Below are positions 7,201 to 13,380 of a stretch of 14,515 nt of DNA, piece by piece. The DNA comes from Clostridia bacterium (GTDB taxonomy: Bacteria > Bacillota > Clostridia > Christensenellales > Aristaeellaceae). The DNA lies in the NCBI GenBank assembly GCA_009776385.1, contig WRFT01000015.1:1-14515 (forward strand), written 5' to 3'. Each line of letters begins with the position of its first letter. Position 1 is the first letter of the stretch. A program made the translations under genes and the position numbers. Under the pieces are notes generated by a model, which ran no database searches, was not told the origin of the DNA, and was given only the letters and a program-made list of their open reading frames with translations.

Positions 7201-8235
7201 ATGAGCGTAACATATACCGAAATGAAGAGTCAATACAGGGCCCTGTCAGAGTGTTCCTCGTACTTATTTAACAAAATTCCGGAAGTTTCCGCATTAACGG
7301 AGGGTCTGGACCGGTATGTATTTATCGGCTGCGGGTCCAGTTATTCCGTTGCGCGTTCCGGAGCAATGCTTATGAATCTTCGTGTGAAAAAGCCCGCGCT
7401 TGCCATACCGGCCGGAGATCTCCTGCTGCATACGGAAAGCTATCAACCGGTTCTGGCCGGCAGCGTACTCGTGGCGTTATCGCGTTCCGGCCAAACCAGC
7501 GAAGTGATACGAGCTGTCCTGCGGGCGCGTGAAATCGCGCCGGACTGCCGCGTTATCAGCGTTGTTTGCCAAGAAGACACGGAACTGGCGCATATCAGTG
7601 ATATGGTTTTAGAAATGCCATGGGCTTTTGACCACAGCGTGTGTCAAACGCGAACGGTATCCTGCCTTTATTTTACCTGCGTGTATCTGGCGGCCGCTCT
7701 GTCCCGTAACACGAAGATGATGGATGCTTTAAATGACGCGGTGTCAGACGGGCCTTCCTTTATGAGCACATATGAGCCGATTTTGGAAAAGGCCGCATAC
7801 GGTCGTTGGACGCACGCAGTTGTACTGGGCGATGCGGAGTTGTCCGGCTTATGTGATGAGGGGGCATTGGCGTTTAAAGAAATTTGCCAAATGCCCTCCA
7901 ATCATTATCATGTGCTGGATGTGCGGCATGGGCCGATGGTATTAATCGGCGAGCACACACTGGTGGTTGCCGTGTTATCCGAAGGCGGCAGTAAAACGGA
8001 GTATGATGTCTTATCCGATATCACCGCGAAAGGCGCGGCAGTCGTTACCGTTACCGATAAACCTACAGGGCTTAACAGGGTAATTGATATTCTAACCGAC
8101 CGTCCCTATCCGCATCCGGTGCGGGGGCTGCCTTTTATTGCGGTCTGTCAACTCATTAGCTTCTATAAATCCCTTCAAACCGGCTGTGATCCGGACAAGC
8201 CGGACGGGCTGGCGCCTTGGATAACCCTTACTTGA
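7201..8235 (+). CDS. Double SIS-domain sugar isomerase/deaminase (GlmS isomerase-domain / AgaS / FrlB-like)
   Basis: This 344-residue protein has two SIS domains like the isomerase half of GlmS. SIS 1 contains YVFIGCGSSYSVARSG (39-54) and ALSRSGQTSEVI (92-103), the phosphosugar-binding loop. SIS 2 has LAFKEICQ (Glu227) and VRHGP (His243), matching GlmS catalytic residues, and the C terminus ends DPDKPDGLAPWITL, like the GlmS DxPRNL tail. There is no glutaminase domain, so it likely works in the catabolic direction: deaminating or isomerising an amino-sugar phosphate, or deglycating a fructosamine phosphate. ATG at 7201 is preferred over the in-frame GTG at 7195, which overlaps the GGGAG ribosome binding site. 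As first gene of an import, kinase and aldolase operon, it should process the imported sugar phosphate. Family is firm; the exact reaction is not. Confidence 0.88.
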   Translation: MSVTYTEMKSQYRALSECSSYLFNKIPEVSALTEGLDRYVFIGCGSSYSVARSGAMLMNLRVKKPALAIPAGDLLLHTESYQPVLAGSVLVALSRSGQTSEVIRAVLRAREIAPDCRVISVVCQEDTELAHISDMVLEMPWAFDHSVCQTRTVSCLYFTCVYLAAALSRNTKMMDALNDAVSDGPSFMSTYEPILEKAAYGRWTHAVVLGDAELSGLCDEGALAFKEICQMPSNHYHVLDVRHGPMVLIGEHTLVVAVLSEGGSKTEYDVLSDITAKGAAVVTVTDKPTGLNRVIDILTDRPYPHPVRGLPFIAVCQLISFYKSLQTGCDPDKPDGLAPWITLT

Positions 8236-8248
8236 TACACTGCGCGTA

Positions 8249-8274
8249 TTTAAAAAGAGTACGCTCTTTTTAAA
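8249..8274. other. Perfect 11-bp hairpin between the SIS and binding-protein genes
   Basis: TTTAAAAAGAG, loop TACG, then CTCTTTTTAAA. The stem is A/T-rich and its T run lies inside the stem rather than after it, so it may not terminate. A more likely role is transcript processing or 5'-end stabilisation of the binding-protein mRNA, which in ABC operons is often more abundant than its neighbours. It ends 9 bases before the binding-protein ribosome binding site. Confidence 0.55.
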
Positions 8275-8296
8275 AATATAAACGGAGGTGTCTATC

Positions 8297-9586
8297 ATGA
8301 AAAAATGGCTCTCATTACTGTTAGCCGCGCTGATGATTATGGGAACCGCGGCTTCCGTGTCTGCCAATGCCCAAACGGTGTTAAAATTCTGGACGCACGC
8401 TAACTCCGGTTGGAACGCTTCATGGTATGAGATGATTGCCGCCTTTGAAGCGGAAAACCCGGACATTAAAGTGGAGTATACGATCTTCCCATACAATGAC
8501 TTTGAAGCCAAAATTCAAACCTCGCTCATCGCGGGCGAGGTCGGCGCTGATGTCTACGAGGTATGGGGCGGCTGGATGCTCGACTTAGTGGACGCGGGCG
8601 CACTGAGCGAAACGCCTGAGGAGTTTGTACAAGTCTTACGTGAGGACGCATTCGCGCCGGTTTTAGGAACATTGGAAAAAGACGGTAAAATATATGGCGC
8701 GCCGTTGGAATTCAATAACGAATACGGTGGGATTTTGGTAAACAAAAGGCTTTTTGAAGAATATGGTTTGCCGTATCCCGCCACATGGGCAGAAGTGGTT
8801 GAAACCGCCAAACTGGTCGCCGATCAGGACGGTGAAATCATGAATATGCGCGGTTTAGAGTTTGCGCACAGAGACGGCTTGATAACCAATTATTTCTCGA
8901 TGATTCTGCAAAAAGGCGGGCATTTCCTTGAGGAAAACGGAAAGCTTAACTTCAACACACAGGAAGCGGCCGAGGCTATGTCAGAGTTGGTCGCCTTAAT
9001 TAAGGACGATCGCGTCACCAACTTGGACATGACGTTTGAGAACATCCCCGGTGTGGAAGGCCATGATTTAATTTGTATCGACGAATGCTTGATGCTCGCC
9101 CGCGGCCCTTGGGTTATATCCGAGTGCATAGAAGGCTATGACGCGGTATTAGGCGAAGACATTGACTTTATTCCCCAACCGCCGTTCTACCCGGATTCAG
9201 ACATTCCGCAGTTAATGGTTTCCGAAACCGGTTGGAGCCTGTGCGTGCCTAAGACAACTCAGCTCGCAGATGCCGCTTGGCGCTTTATCGAATTTGTATA
9301 TGAACCGGAGAATCTGCTGCGCCATAATATTAATTGCGCGCAAATACCGCCCCGCGCCTCGGTTGTTAACGAACCGGAGTATTTAGAGAAAATGCCTTAT
9401 ATCGCGCCGCTGGTGGCTCTGCTGCCCAACGCGCAGTTCATTGGTTCCTATAACACCGAAATGGTTAAAGATTATCTGGTACAGGTGTTCGGCGCGCTGG
9501 CCTCCGATGACGGAACGTATGCATCTGTGGAGGAAGCGCTGGCACAACTAACAGAAGATTTGGATAAGGGGCTTAAGATTTACTAA
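8297..9586 (+). CDS. Carbohydrate ABC transporter extracellular solute-binding protein
   Basis: This 429-residue protein captures the sugar outside the cytoplasmic membrane and delivers it to the two permeases downstream. The signal peptide MKKWLSLLLAALMIMGTAAS ends at an AxA site (Ala23-Asn-Ala25), and the mature protein opens QTVLKFWTH, typical of the MalE-like family. Other family marks are MIAAFEAENPDIKVEYT, the hinge-region KDGKIYGAPLEFNNEYGGILVNKRLFEEYGLPYPATWAEV, and a late SETGWSLCVPKTTQLADAAWRFIEFV. There is no lipobox cysteine, which is unusual for a Gram-positive binding protein. The ATG at 8297 is preferred over GTG at 8288 because GGAGG (8284-8288) then lies 8 bases upstream. A strong terminator follows. 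Confidence 0.93.
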   Translation: MKKWLSLLLAALMIMGTAASVSANAQTVLKFWTHANSGWNASWYEMIAAFEAENPDIKVEYTIFPYNDFEAKIQTSLIAGEVGADVYEVWGGWMLDLVDAGALSETPEEFVQVLREDAFAPVLGTLEKDGKIYGAPLEFNNEYGGILVNKRLFEEYGLPYPATWAEVVETAKLVADQDGEIMNMRGLEFAHRDGLITNYFSMILQKGGHFLEENGKLNFNTQEAAEAMSELVALIKDDRVTNLDMTFENIPGVEGHDLICIDECLMLARGPWVISECIEGYDAVLGEDIDFIPQPPFYPDSDIPQLMVSETGWSLCVPKTTQLADAAWRFIEFVYEPENLLRHNINCAQIPPRASVVNEPEYLEKMPYIAPLVALLPNAQFIGSYNTEMVKDYLVQVFGALASDDGTYASVEEALAQLTEDLDKGLKIY

Positions 9587-9593
9587 CCGATGA

Positions 9594-9624
9594 AAAGCGC
9601 CGGAGGGAATCCCTCCGGCGCTTT
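9594..9624 (+). terminator. Strong intrinsic terminator-like hairpin after the binding-protein gene
   Basis: AAAGCGCCGGAGGG, loop AAT, then CCCTCCGGCGCTTT gives a perfect 14-bp GC-rich stem starting 8 bases after the stop, followed by TTTATT. In this setting it probably terminates partially, so that binding protein is made in excess over permeases. The permease, kinase and aldolase genes downstream would depend on readthrough or another promoter. None is obvious. Confidence 0.85.
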
Positions 9625-9654
9625 ATTCCTGCACAAAGGCGGGAGGCTTTTATG

Positions 9655-9662
9655 AAAAAGAG
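9655..9662. repeat. Left copy of the 8-bp target-site duplication
   Basis: AAAAAGAG occurs here and at 10646-10653, flanking the element. Both copies sit in the same reading phase (AAA AAG AG), as expected if one ancestral site in the permease gene was duplicated on insertion. Eight bases is the duplication size typical of ISL3-family elements. Confidence 0.75.
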
Positions 9663-9687
9663 GGGTCATCGCCGAATTGAGTGGGTA
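9663..9687 (+). repeat. Left terminal inverted repeat of the element
   Basis: This 25-base left end pairs with the right end (10621-10645) at 17 of 25 positions in inverted orientation. It ends nine bases before the transposase stop codon. ISL3-type ends are often imperfect and begin GG, as here. Confidence 0.65.
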
Positions 9688-9695
9688 GAGTGGGA

Positions 9696-9998
9696 TTAGA
9701 CAAAAGCTGGCAAAGAGAGATTAGAACACTCGAGGTAAACCATGCTTATGAAGTTGTCGATGTTACGAAAACTTTTAGCCTTACGTTTTACTTCTTTTAT
9801 TCTAGAGTTGATGCTCTCAGACAAACCAGCAGTCAATCTACTATCAAAATTGAATCTACTTCCACGTTCAAAGTCCATGTATACATGCAGTTCACCCGCT
9901 TCTCTGTCAAATTCTATTCTAGCGATATATATCGGTTTTTCAACATTGAGAGCGTAAACAACTTTATTTGGATGTCCATGTAAATCACCATTCAACAA
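9696..9998 (-). pseudogene. Internally deleted ISL3-family transposase remnant
   Basis: The 100-residue frame joins two recognisable ends of a protein normally about 400 residues long. Residues about 13-52 (YALNVEKPIYIARIEFDREA, then GELHVYMDFERGSRFNF) match the N terminus of ISL3-type transposases just before their CxxC zinc finger. Residues about 55-100 (LTAGLSESINSRIKEVKRKA, then KSFRNIDNFISMVYLECS) match their extreme C terminus. The zinc finger and the whole DDE catalytic core are gone, with the junction near 9835-9845. The frame opens at a TTG with no clear ribosome binding site. It cannot be an active transposase, though a short DNA-end-binding product is conceivable. Recognised by sequence style, not by a database search. 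Confidence 0.7.
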
Positions 9999-10027
9999 AG
10001 TTTAGGTAATTCAAAGGGGATGTCATT

Positions 10028-11524
10028 ATGAATAATTGCCCTCACTGCGGGAAAGAACTATCCACACAAACGAAATTCTGCCCTCACTGTGGGAAAAATC
10101 TTGAAAGTGTTTCGAATTCTTTGAGTTTGCTAAAAAAGTTCTGGATGACTCTAATTGGATTTATTCCTCTGGTAATTATGTCGCTTTTGAATTGGGCAAC
10201 AATCCCTATCGCCGATTTTATATTTGAACGAACAGATAGCTTTAATATTTTCAGCTTGTGGAGCAGATCAAACGAAATAAAAAATCAGTTGAGTTCATTT
10301 GGAGTAAATCTCCAAGATTATTCAAATTATATGACAATTGTAACAATAGTGCTGGTTGTTCTGTTGTCATCTTTTGCGTTGTTATTGTTATCGCTTGTAA
10401 TATATAAGTCGAAATTTCGTGCAACGATTGCATATTGGGGATTTGGTCTAAACGCACTTGTTTCGATTGCATTTGTTGTCGCAATATTGTGGCTTAATTA
10501 TATAGTAAACAAAGAATCGAGTGGATATATAACATCAGTAATATCTCTTACACCCATCCCTTATTTAGCATTTGCATTTGCTGTTATCGCTATGTTTTTC
10601 TTTGTTAAGCGACCAGTCATTACTCACTCAGAACAGCGAAAAGCCAAAAAGAGCAGGTTCCCCTATTATGTCATTATTCCGATGCTGATATTGTTACTCC
10701 TTTTTGTTGCCGTTCCAATCGTAGGCAGTTTTATTATTGCTTTCTTCGACTATAACCCGCTGCGCCCGGCAAGCGCCAACCGGTTTGTCGGCTTCCAAAA
10801 TTTCGCAACCCTGTTTACAGACGGTATTTTTCATACGGCACTATTTAATACCCTGTATTACGTTTTTGTCATGGTAAGCATCAACCTATGTTTCACGTTG
10901 ATTGTAGCGCAAATATTATGCTCACTTAACAGTAACAGGTGGCGGAGTGTTTTTCGTGTTAATTTTTTCATGCCCTGCGTAGCCCCGTTAGCGGCTGTAG
11001 CACTCGTATGGGGCCGTACTATCCTAACGCTGAAGGGCGGCAGCCTTAACATGCTGATCGGTTTGATTGGCATACCGCCTGTCAACTGGACCAGCGCATC
11101 CATGCTGATGCCTTCTTTAATACTATTATCATTATGGGCCGATGTGGGTTATAACATCATTCTATTCATCGCCGGTATTCAAAGCATACCGCATGATTTT
11201 ATGGAAGCAGCGCTTATAGACGGCGCGGGCCCCTTTCATCGCTTCTTCAAGGTTACGCTGCCGTTGTTAGGCCGTACGCTGACTTTTGTTATCGCGATGA
11301 CCTTTATATCGCAATTCCAGGCATTCGCGCAGTTTTCCATCATGGCCAGCGAAGGCGGTGCCGGCCGTGCCGGATATGTGCTAAGCACCTTTATCTACAA
11401 TATCGGCTTTAAATACAATAAGGACTTTGGATATGCCTCGGCGATATCCTTGGTACTGTTCGCATTGATTATGATTGTGACCACGGCTCAACGCAAGTTA
11501 AGCCGTGTGGATTGGGGGTATTAG
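10028..11524 (+). CDS. Fusion: zinc-ribbon/4-TM cargo protein joined in frame to a MalF-type ABC permease
   Basis: This 498-residue product has two origins. Residues 1-206 come from the inserted element: a zinc ribbon (Cys4, Cys7, Cys18, Cys21 in two CPHCGK knuckles), then membrane segments at about 38-60, 102-126, 134-158 and 173-194. Residues 207-498 are a complete MalF-type permease (KKSRFPYYVIIPML onward), with the EAA loop EAALIDGAGPFHRFF that contacts the transporter ATPase. The start has AAAGGGG 8 bases upstream. The junction falls on a codon boundary at the element's right end. An even number of added segments and basic flanks (KSKFR; VKRP to RKAKKSR) would leave the permease N terminus cytoplasmic, so transport may survive. 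Ordinary family members are about 290 residues. Whether the fused protein is made or processed is unknown. Confidence 0.85.
   Translation: MNNCPHCGKELSTQTKFCPHCGKNLESVSNSLSLLKKFWMTLIGFIPLVIMSLLNWATIPIADFIFERTDSFNIFSLWSRSNEIKNQLSSFGVNLQDYSNYMTIVTIVLVVLLSSFALLLLSLVIYKSKFRATIAYWGFGLNALVSIAFVVAILWLNYIVNKESSGYITSVISLTPIPYLAFAFAVIAMFFFVKRPVITHSEQRKAKKSRFPYYVIIPMLILLLLFVAVPIVGSFIIAFFDYNPLRPASANRFVGFQNFATLFTDGIFHTALFNTLYYVFVMVSINLCFTLIVAQILCSLNSNRWRSVFRVNFFMPCVAPLAAVALVWGRTILTLKGGSLNMLIGLIGIPPVNWTSASMLMPSLILLSLWADVGYNIILFIAGIQSIPHDFMEAALIDGAGPFHRFFKVTLPLLGRTLTFVIAMTFISQFQAFAQFSIMASEGGAGRAGYVLSTFIYNIGFKYNKDFGYASAISLVLFALIMIVTTAQRKLSRVDWGY
10621..10645 (-). repeat. Right terminal inverted repeat of the element, read through by the fusion ORF
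   Basis: Read leftward it begins GGCTTTTCGCTGTTCTGAGT and matches the left end at 17 of 25 positions. In the rightward frame it is translated without a stop, encoding roughly TSEQRKA-type residues (about 199-206 of the fusion protein) before the target-site copy. Confidence 0.65.
10646..10653. repeat. Right copy of the 8-bp target-site duplication
   Basis: AAAAAGAG, identical to 9655-9662. Here it encodes the Lys-Lys-Ser start of the native permease segment (codons AAA AAG AGC). Confidence 0.75.
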
Positions 11525-11526
11525 CG

Positions 11527-12354
11527 GTGAGCTTGTTTAAGCATAAACAATTTTATCAAATTTTCGTCATTTTTATTATGCTGCTCATCGGCATACTCTT
11601 CTTGATGCCTTATGCGGGAATGATGCTCAACTCATTCAAGGACAGAGCGGAGATTATGAAAGGACAAACCTTTTGGCCCGCCAAGTTTATCCTAACCAAT
11701 TATGAAACGGTTTTTACTAAAGCCCCTATGCTTAACTGGTTTAAAAACAGCGTCATCACCGCTGTATCAGGCACGGTTATTATGCTGATAACCAGTTCGT
11801 TGCTTGGTTTCGTCTTTGCCAAATACCATTTCAAATGGAAAAATGCCTTTTTCTTTGTTATTTTGGCTACGATGATGGTGCCGGCGCAAGTAACCATGAT
11901 TCCCTCTTTTATTTTAATTCAAGGGATGGGAATGTATGATAAGCTTTCCGCGTTGATTATTCCGCGTATGGTTGGCGGTTTTGGCATCTACTTGTGCCGG
12001 CAGTTTATTGAAGATATACCCGATAGCCTGTGCGAAGCGGCATCCATAGACGGAGCCGGTCATTTATTTATTTACTTTAACATCATCATACCATTGATTC
12101 TGCCGGCACTCAGCGCGCTTGCTATATTCACTTTTTTAGAACGTTGGAACGACTATTTAGGGCCGCTGCTGTACCTAAGTGACCCTAAAAATATGACGAT
12201 GCCGCTGGCGCTTAACTTTTTCAGCAGTCAAAGGCAGTCCGACGTGGGCGCTGTTATGGCGGCTTCCGCGCTGGTGATGCTGCCGGTAACCGTGCTGTTC
12301 CTTTCGCTGCAAAAGCAATTCATAAAGGGAATCGCCATCACAGGCATGAAATAA
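11527..12354 (+). CDS. Carbohydrate ABC transporter permease, MalG-type
   Basis: This 275-residue inner-membrane permease forms the second half of the sugar channel. It has about six membrane segments and the EAA loop EAASIDGAGHLFIYFNIIIP, which docks to the shared ATPase. FLERWNDYLGPLLYL and the ending QKQFIKGIAITGMK are typical of the MalG/UgpE group. GTG at 11527 is the likely start: GGGGG at 11514-11518 lies 8 bases upstream, overlapping the end of the preceding permease gene. An in-frame TTG at 11512 would overlap that gene and lacks a site. Only 2 bases separate the genes, which implies translational coupling, so expression depends on the fused upstream gene being translated. Confidence 0.93.
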   Translation: MSLFKHKQFYQIFVIFIMLLIGILFLMPYAGMMLNSFKDRAEIMKGQTFWPAKFILTNYETVFTKAPMLNWFKNSVITAVSGTVIMLITSSLLGFVFAKYHFKWKNAFFFVILATMMVPAQVTMIPSFILIQGMGMYDKLSALIIPRMVGGFGIYLCRQFIEDIPDSLCEAASIDGAGHLFIYFNIIIPLILPALSALAIFTFLERWNDYLGPLLYLSDPKNMTMPLALNFFSSQRQSDVGAVMAASALVMLPVTVLFLSLQKQFIKGIAITGMK

Positions 12355-12383
12355 AAAACCACACAAGAAAGGGTTAACTGGTT

Positions 12384-13352
12384 ATGGTGTTTTTAGGTAT
12401 TGACGGCGGCGGCACCAAGACACTGTTCACACTATGCACGCAGGAAGGGCGCGTTTTACGCGCTCTTCGCCATTCGTCCATTTCTATTCAGCAATGCGGC
12501 CGGGATGGTATACGCGCCGAACTTGTACAAGGCTTGCGAGATATTTTAAGTGAAGCAGGCGATATACCACGTGATTCTTTGAAGGCAGTTTGTCTCGGCG
12601 CGCCCTGCTGGGGCGAATCCATCCCGGGAGACGCGTCGATTCAAGAAGCGTCACTTGCCGCTTTCGGCAATACACCCGTATATATTTGCAACGATTCAGA
12701 AGTGGCTTGCGCCGGTTCCTTCGCGCTGGGGCCCGGCATCAACATCGTAGCCGGGACAGGAACCATCGCATTCGGCATGGATGCACAAGGGCGCACCGCT
12801 CGTTGCGGCGGTTGGGGGTATATAGCCGATGAGGGATCCGGTTATTGGCTTGGCATGCGATTAATTTCCCTTTTTTGCAAGCAAGCCGACGGGCGGTTAC
12901 CCCGCGATATGCTATACCATGTGGTTACGGAAACGTTCGGATTGACACGGGACTTTGACTTCATCGATATGATTATTGATGATTATATGCCCTTCCGCGA
13001 TAAGGTGGCGGGGCTGCAGTTGCTGTTATATCAAGCGGCGACGCAGGGAGATACCGAGGCTATCCTATGTTACCGCGAAGCCGGTAAGGAGATCGCGCAA
13101 AATGCGAAAGGCATTTTAAGTAAACTCCATATACCCCAAGGCGCGTGTGTATCCTACTCCGGCGGTATCTTTAAGGCAGGCGCGCTTGTGATGGATAGTT
13201 TTCGTGAAACATTGGAATCCATCCACTGTACTGTATCATTACCTAAGGCGCCCCCATGGGCCGGTGCGTTAATGCTTGCCTTAAGGCTGGCGGGGTACGC
13301 TACACCGCAGGTTATAGGACGCTTAGTAGCGGAAGGCGCCACTGAAATATAG
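12384..13352 (+). CDS. BadF/BadG/BcrA/BcrD-family ATPase, N-acetylglucosamine-kinase-like sugar kinase
   Basis: This 322-residue member of the ASKHA fold has phosphate-1 loop LGIDGGGTKTLFTL (4-17), ND in YICNDSEVACAGS (about 100-112), phosphate-2 loop NIVAGTGTIAFG (120-131), and GGWGYIADEGSGYWLG (142-157). The last is the hallmark of the NAGK-like branch rather than of benzoyl-CoA reductase activators. It probably phosphorylates the imported sugar or amino sugar in the cytoplasm, giving the substrate for the SIS protein. It lies 29 bases after the permease gene, with AAAGGG 10 bases before the ATG, and 28 bases before the aldolase. This is consistent with a single operon. Sugar specificity cannot be read from the sequence. 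Confidence 0.87.
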   Translation: MVFLGIDGGGTKTLFTLCTQEGRVLRALRHSSISIQQCGRDGIRAELVQGLRDILSEAGDIPRDSLKAVCLGAPCWGESIPGDASIQEASLAAFGNTPVYICNDSEVACAGSFALGPGINIVAGTGTIAFGMDAQGRTARCGGWGYIADEGSGYWLGMRLISLFCKQADGRLPRDMLYHVVTETFGLTRDFDFIDMIIDDYMPFRDKVAGLQLLLYQAATQGDTEAILCYREAGKEIAQNAKGILSKLHIPQGACVSYSGGIFKAGALVMDSFRETLESIHCTVSLPKAPPWAGALMLALRLAGYATPQVIGRLVAEGATEI

Positions 13353-13380
13353 TCAGTACCGGTTATAAAGGGGGAATGAT

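Larger units (their letters stand above)
9652..9699 (+). pseudogene. Orphaned 5' end of the native permease gene
   Basis: A good ribosome binding site (GGGAGG, 9641-9646) and an ATG 5 bases later begin a 15-codon frame encoding MKKRGHRRIEWVEWD before a TAG. Only the first three codons, plus two bases of the fourth, appear native; the rest is the left end of the inserted element. Joining ATG AAA AAG AG at 9652-9662 to position 10654 restores MKKSRFPYYVIIPML, a normal MalF-type permease N terminus. It is therefore the severed start of the downstream permease gene and may still be translated as a short peptide. Confidence 0.75.
9663..10645. mobile_element. Non-autonomous ISL3-family insertion element with a membrane-protein cargo (983 bp)
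   Basis: The element is bounded by 8-bp direct repeats. Its left end opens GGGTCATCGC and its right end, read inward, opens GGCTTTTCGC. The two ends match at 17 of the first 25 positions, including TGAGTGxGTA at 16-25. Inside are a 100-codon remnant of an ISL3-type transposase, transcribed leftward (9696-9998), and a rightward cargo frame from 10028 encoding a zinc ribbon plus four membrane segments. The element is visibly AT-richer than its surroundings. The catalytic core of the transposase is missing, so movement would need a transposase supplied from elsewhere. It has inserted just after codon 3 of the first permease gene. Family assignment rests on transposase ends, terminal repeats and duplication length together. 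Confidence 0.8.

Noticed and set aside
8249..8274. Hairpin before the binding-protein gene as an intrinsic terminator
   Set aside because: The T run is part of the stem and is followed by A-rich sequence, so it is listed as a structural hairpin only.
8288..8296. GTG at 8288 as start of the binding-protein gene
   Set aside because: It overlaps the GGAGG site. The ATG at 8297 lies 8 bases after that site and begins a normal signal peptide.
9923..9934. Perfect 12-bp palindrome CGATATATATCG
   Set aside because: It lies within the transposase remnant (the PIYIAR codons), and alternating AT makes such palindromes likely by chance. There is no promoter context.
9681..9983. Rightward 100-codon open frame across the transposase remnant
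   Set aside because: It is antisense to the recognisable transposase ends, has no ribosome binding site and resembles nothing. It is a shadow frame.
11512..11526. TTG at 11512 as start of the second permease
   Set aside because: It would overlap the preceding gene and has no ribosome binding site. GTG at 11527 fits the GGGGG site.
12384..13352. Benzoyl-CoA or 2-hydroxyacyl-CoA dehydratase activator
   Set aside because: It lacks the iron-sulphur cysteine arrangement expected of activators and carries the NAGK-like GGWGYxxDEGSGYW motif within a sugar operon.
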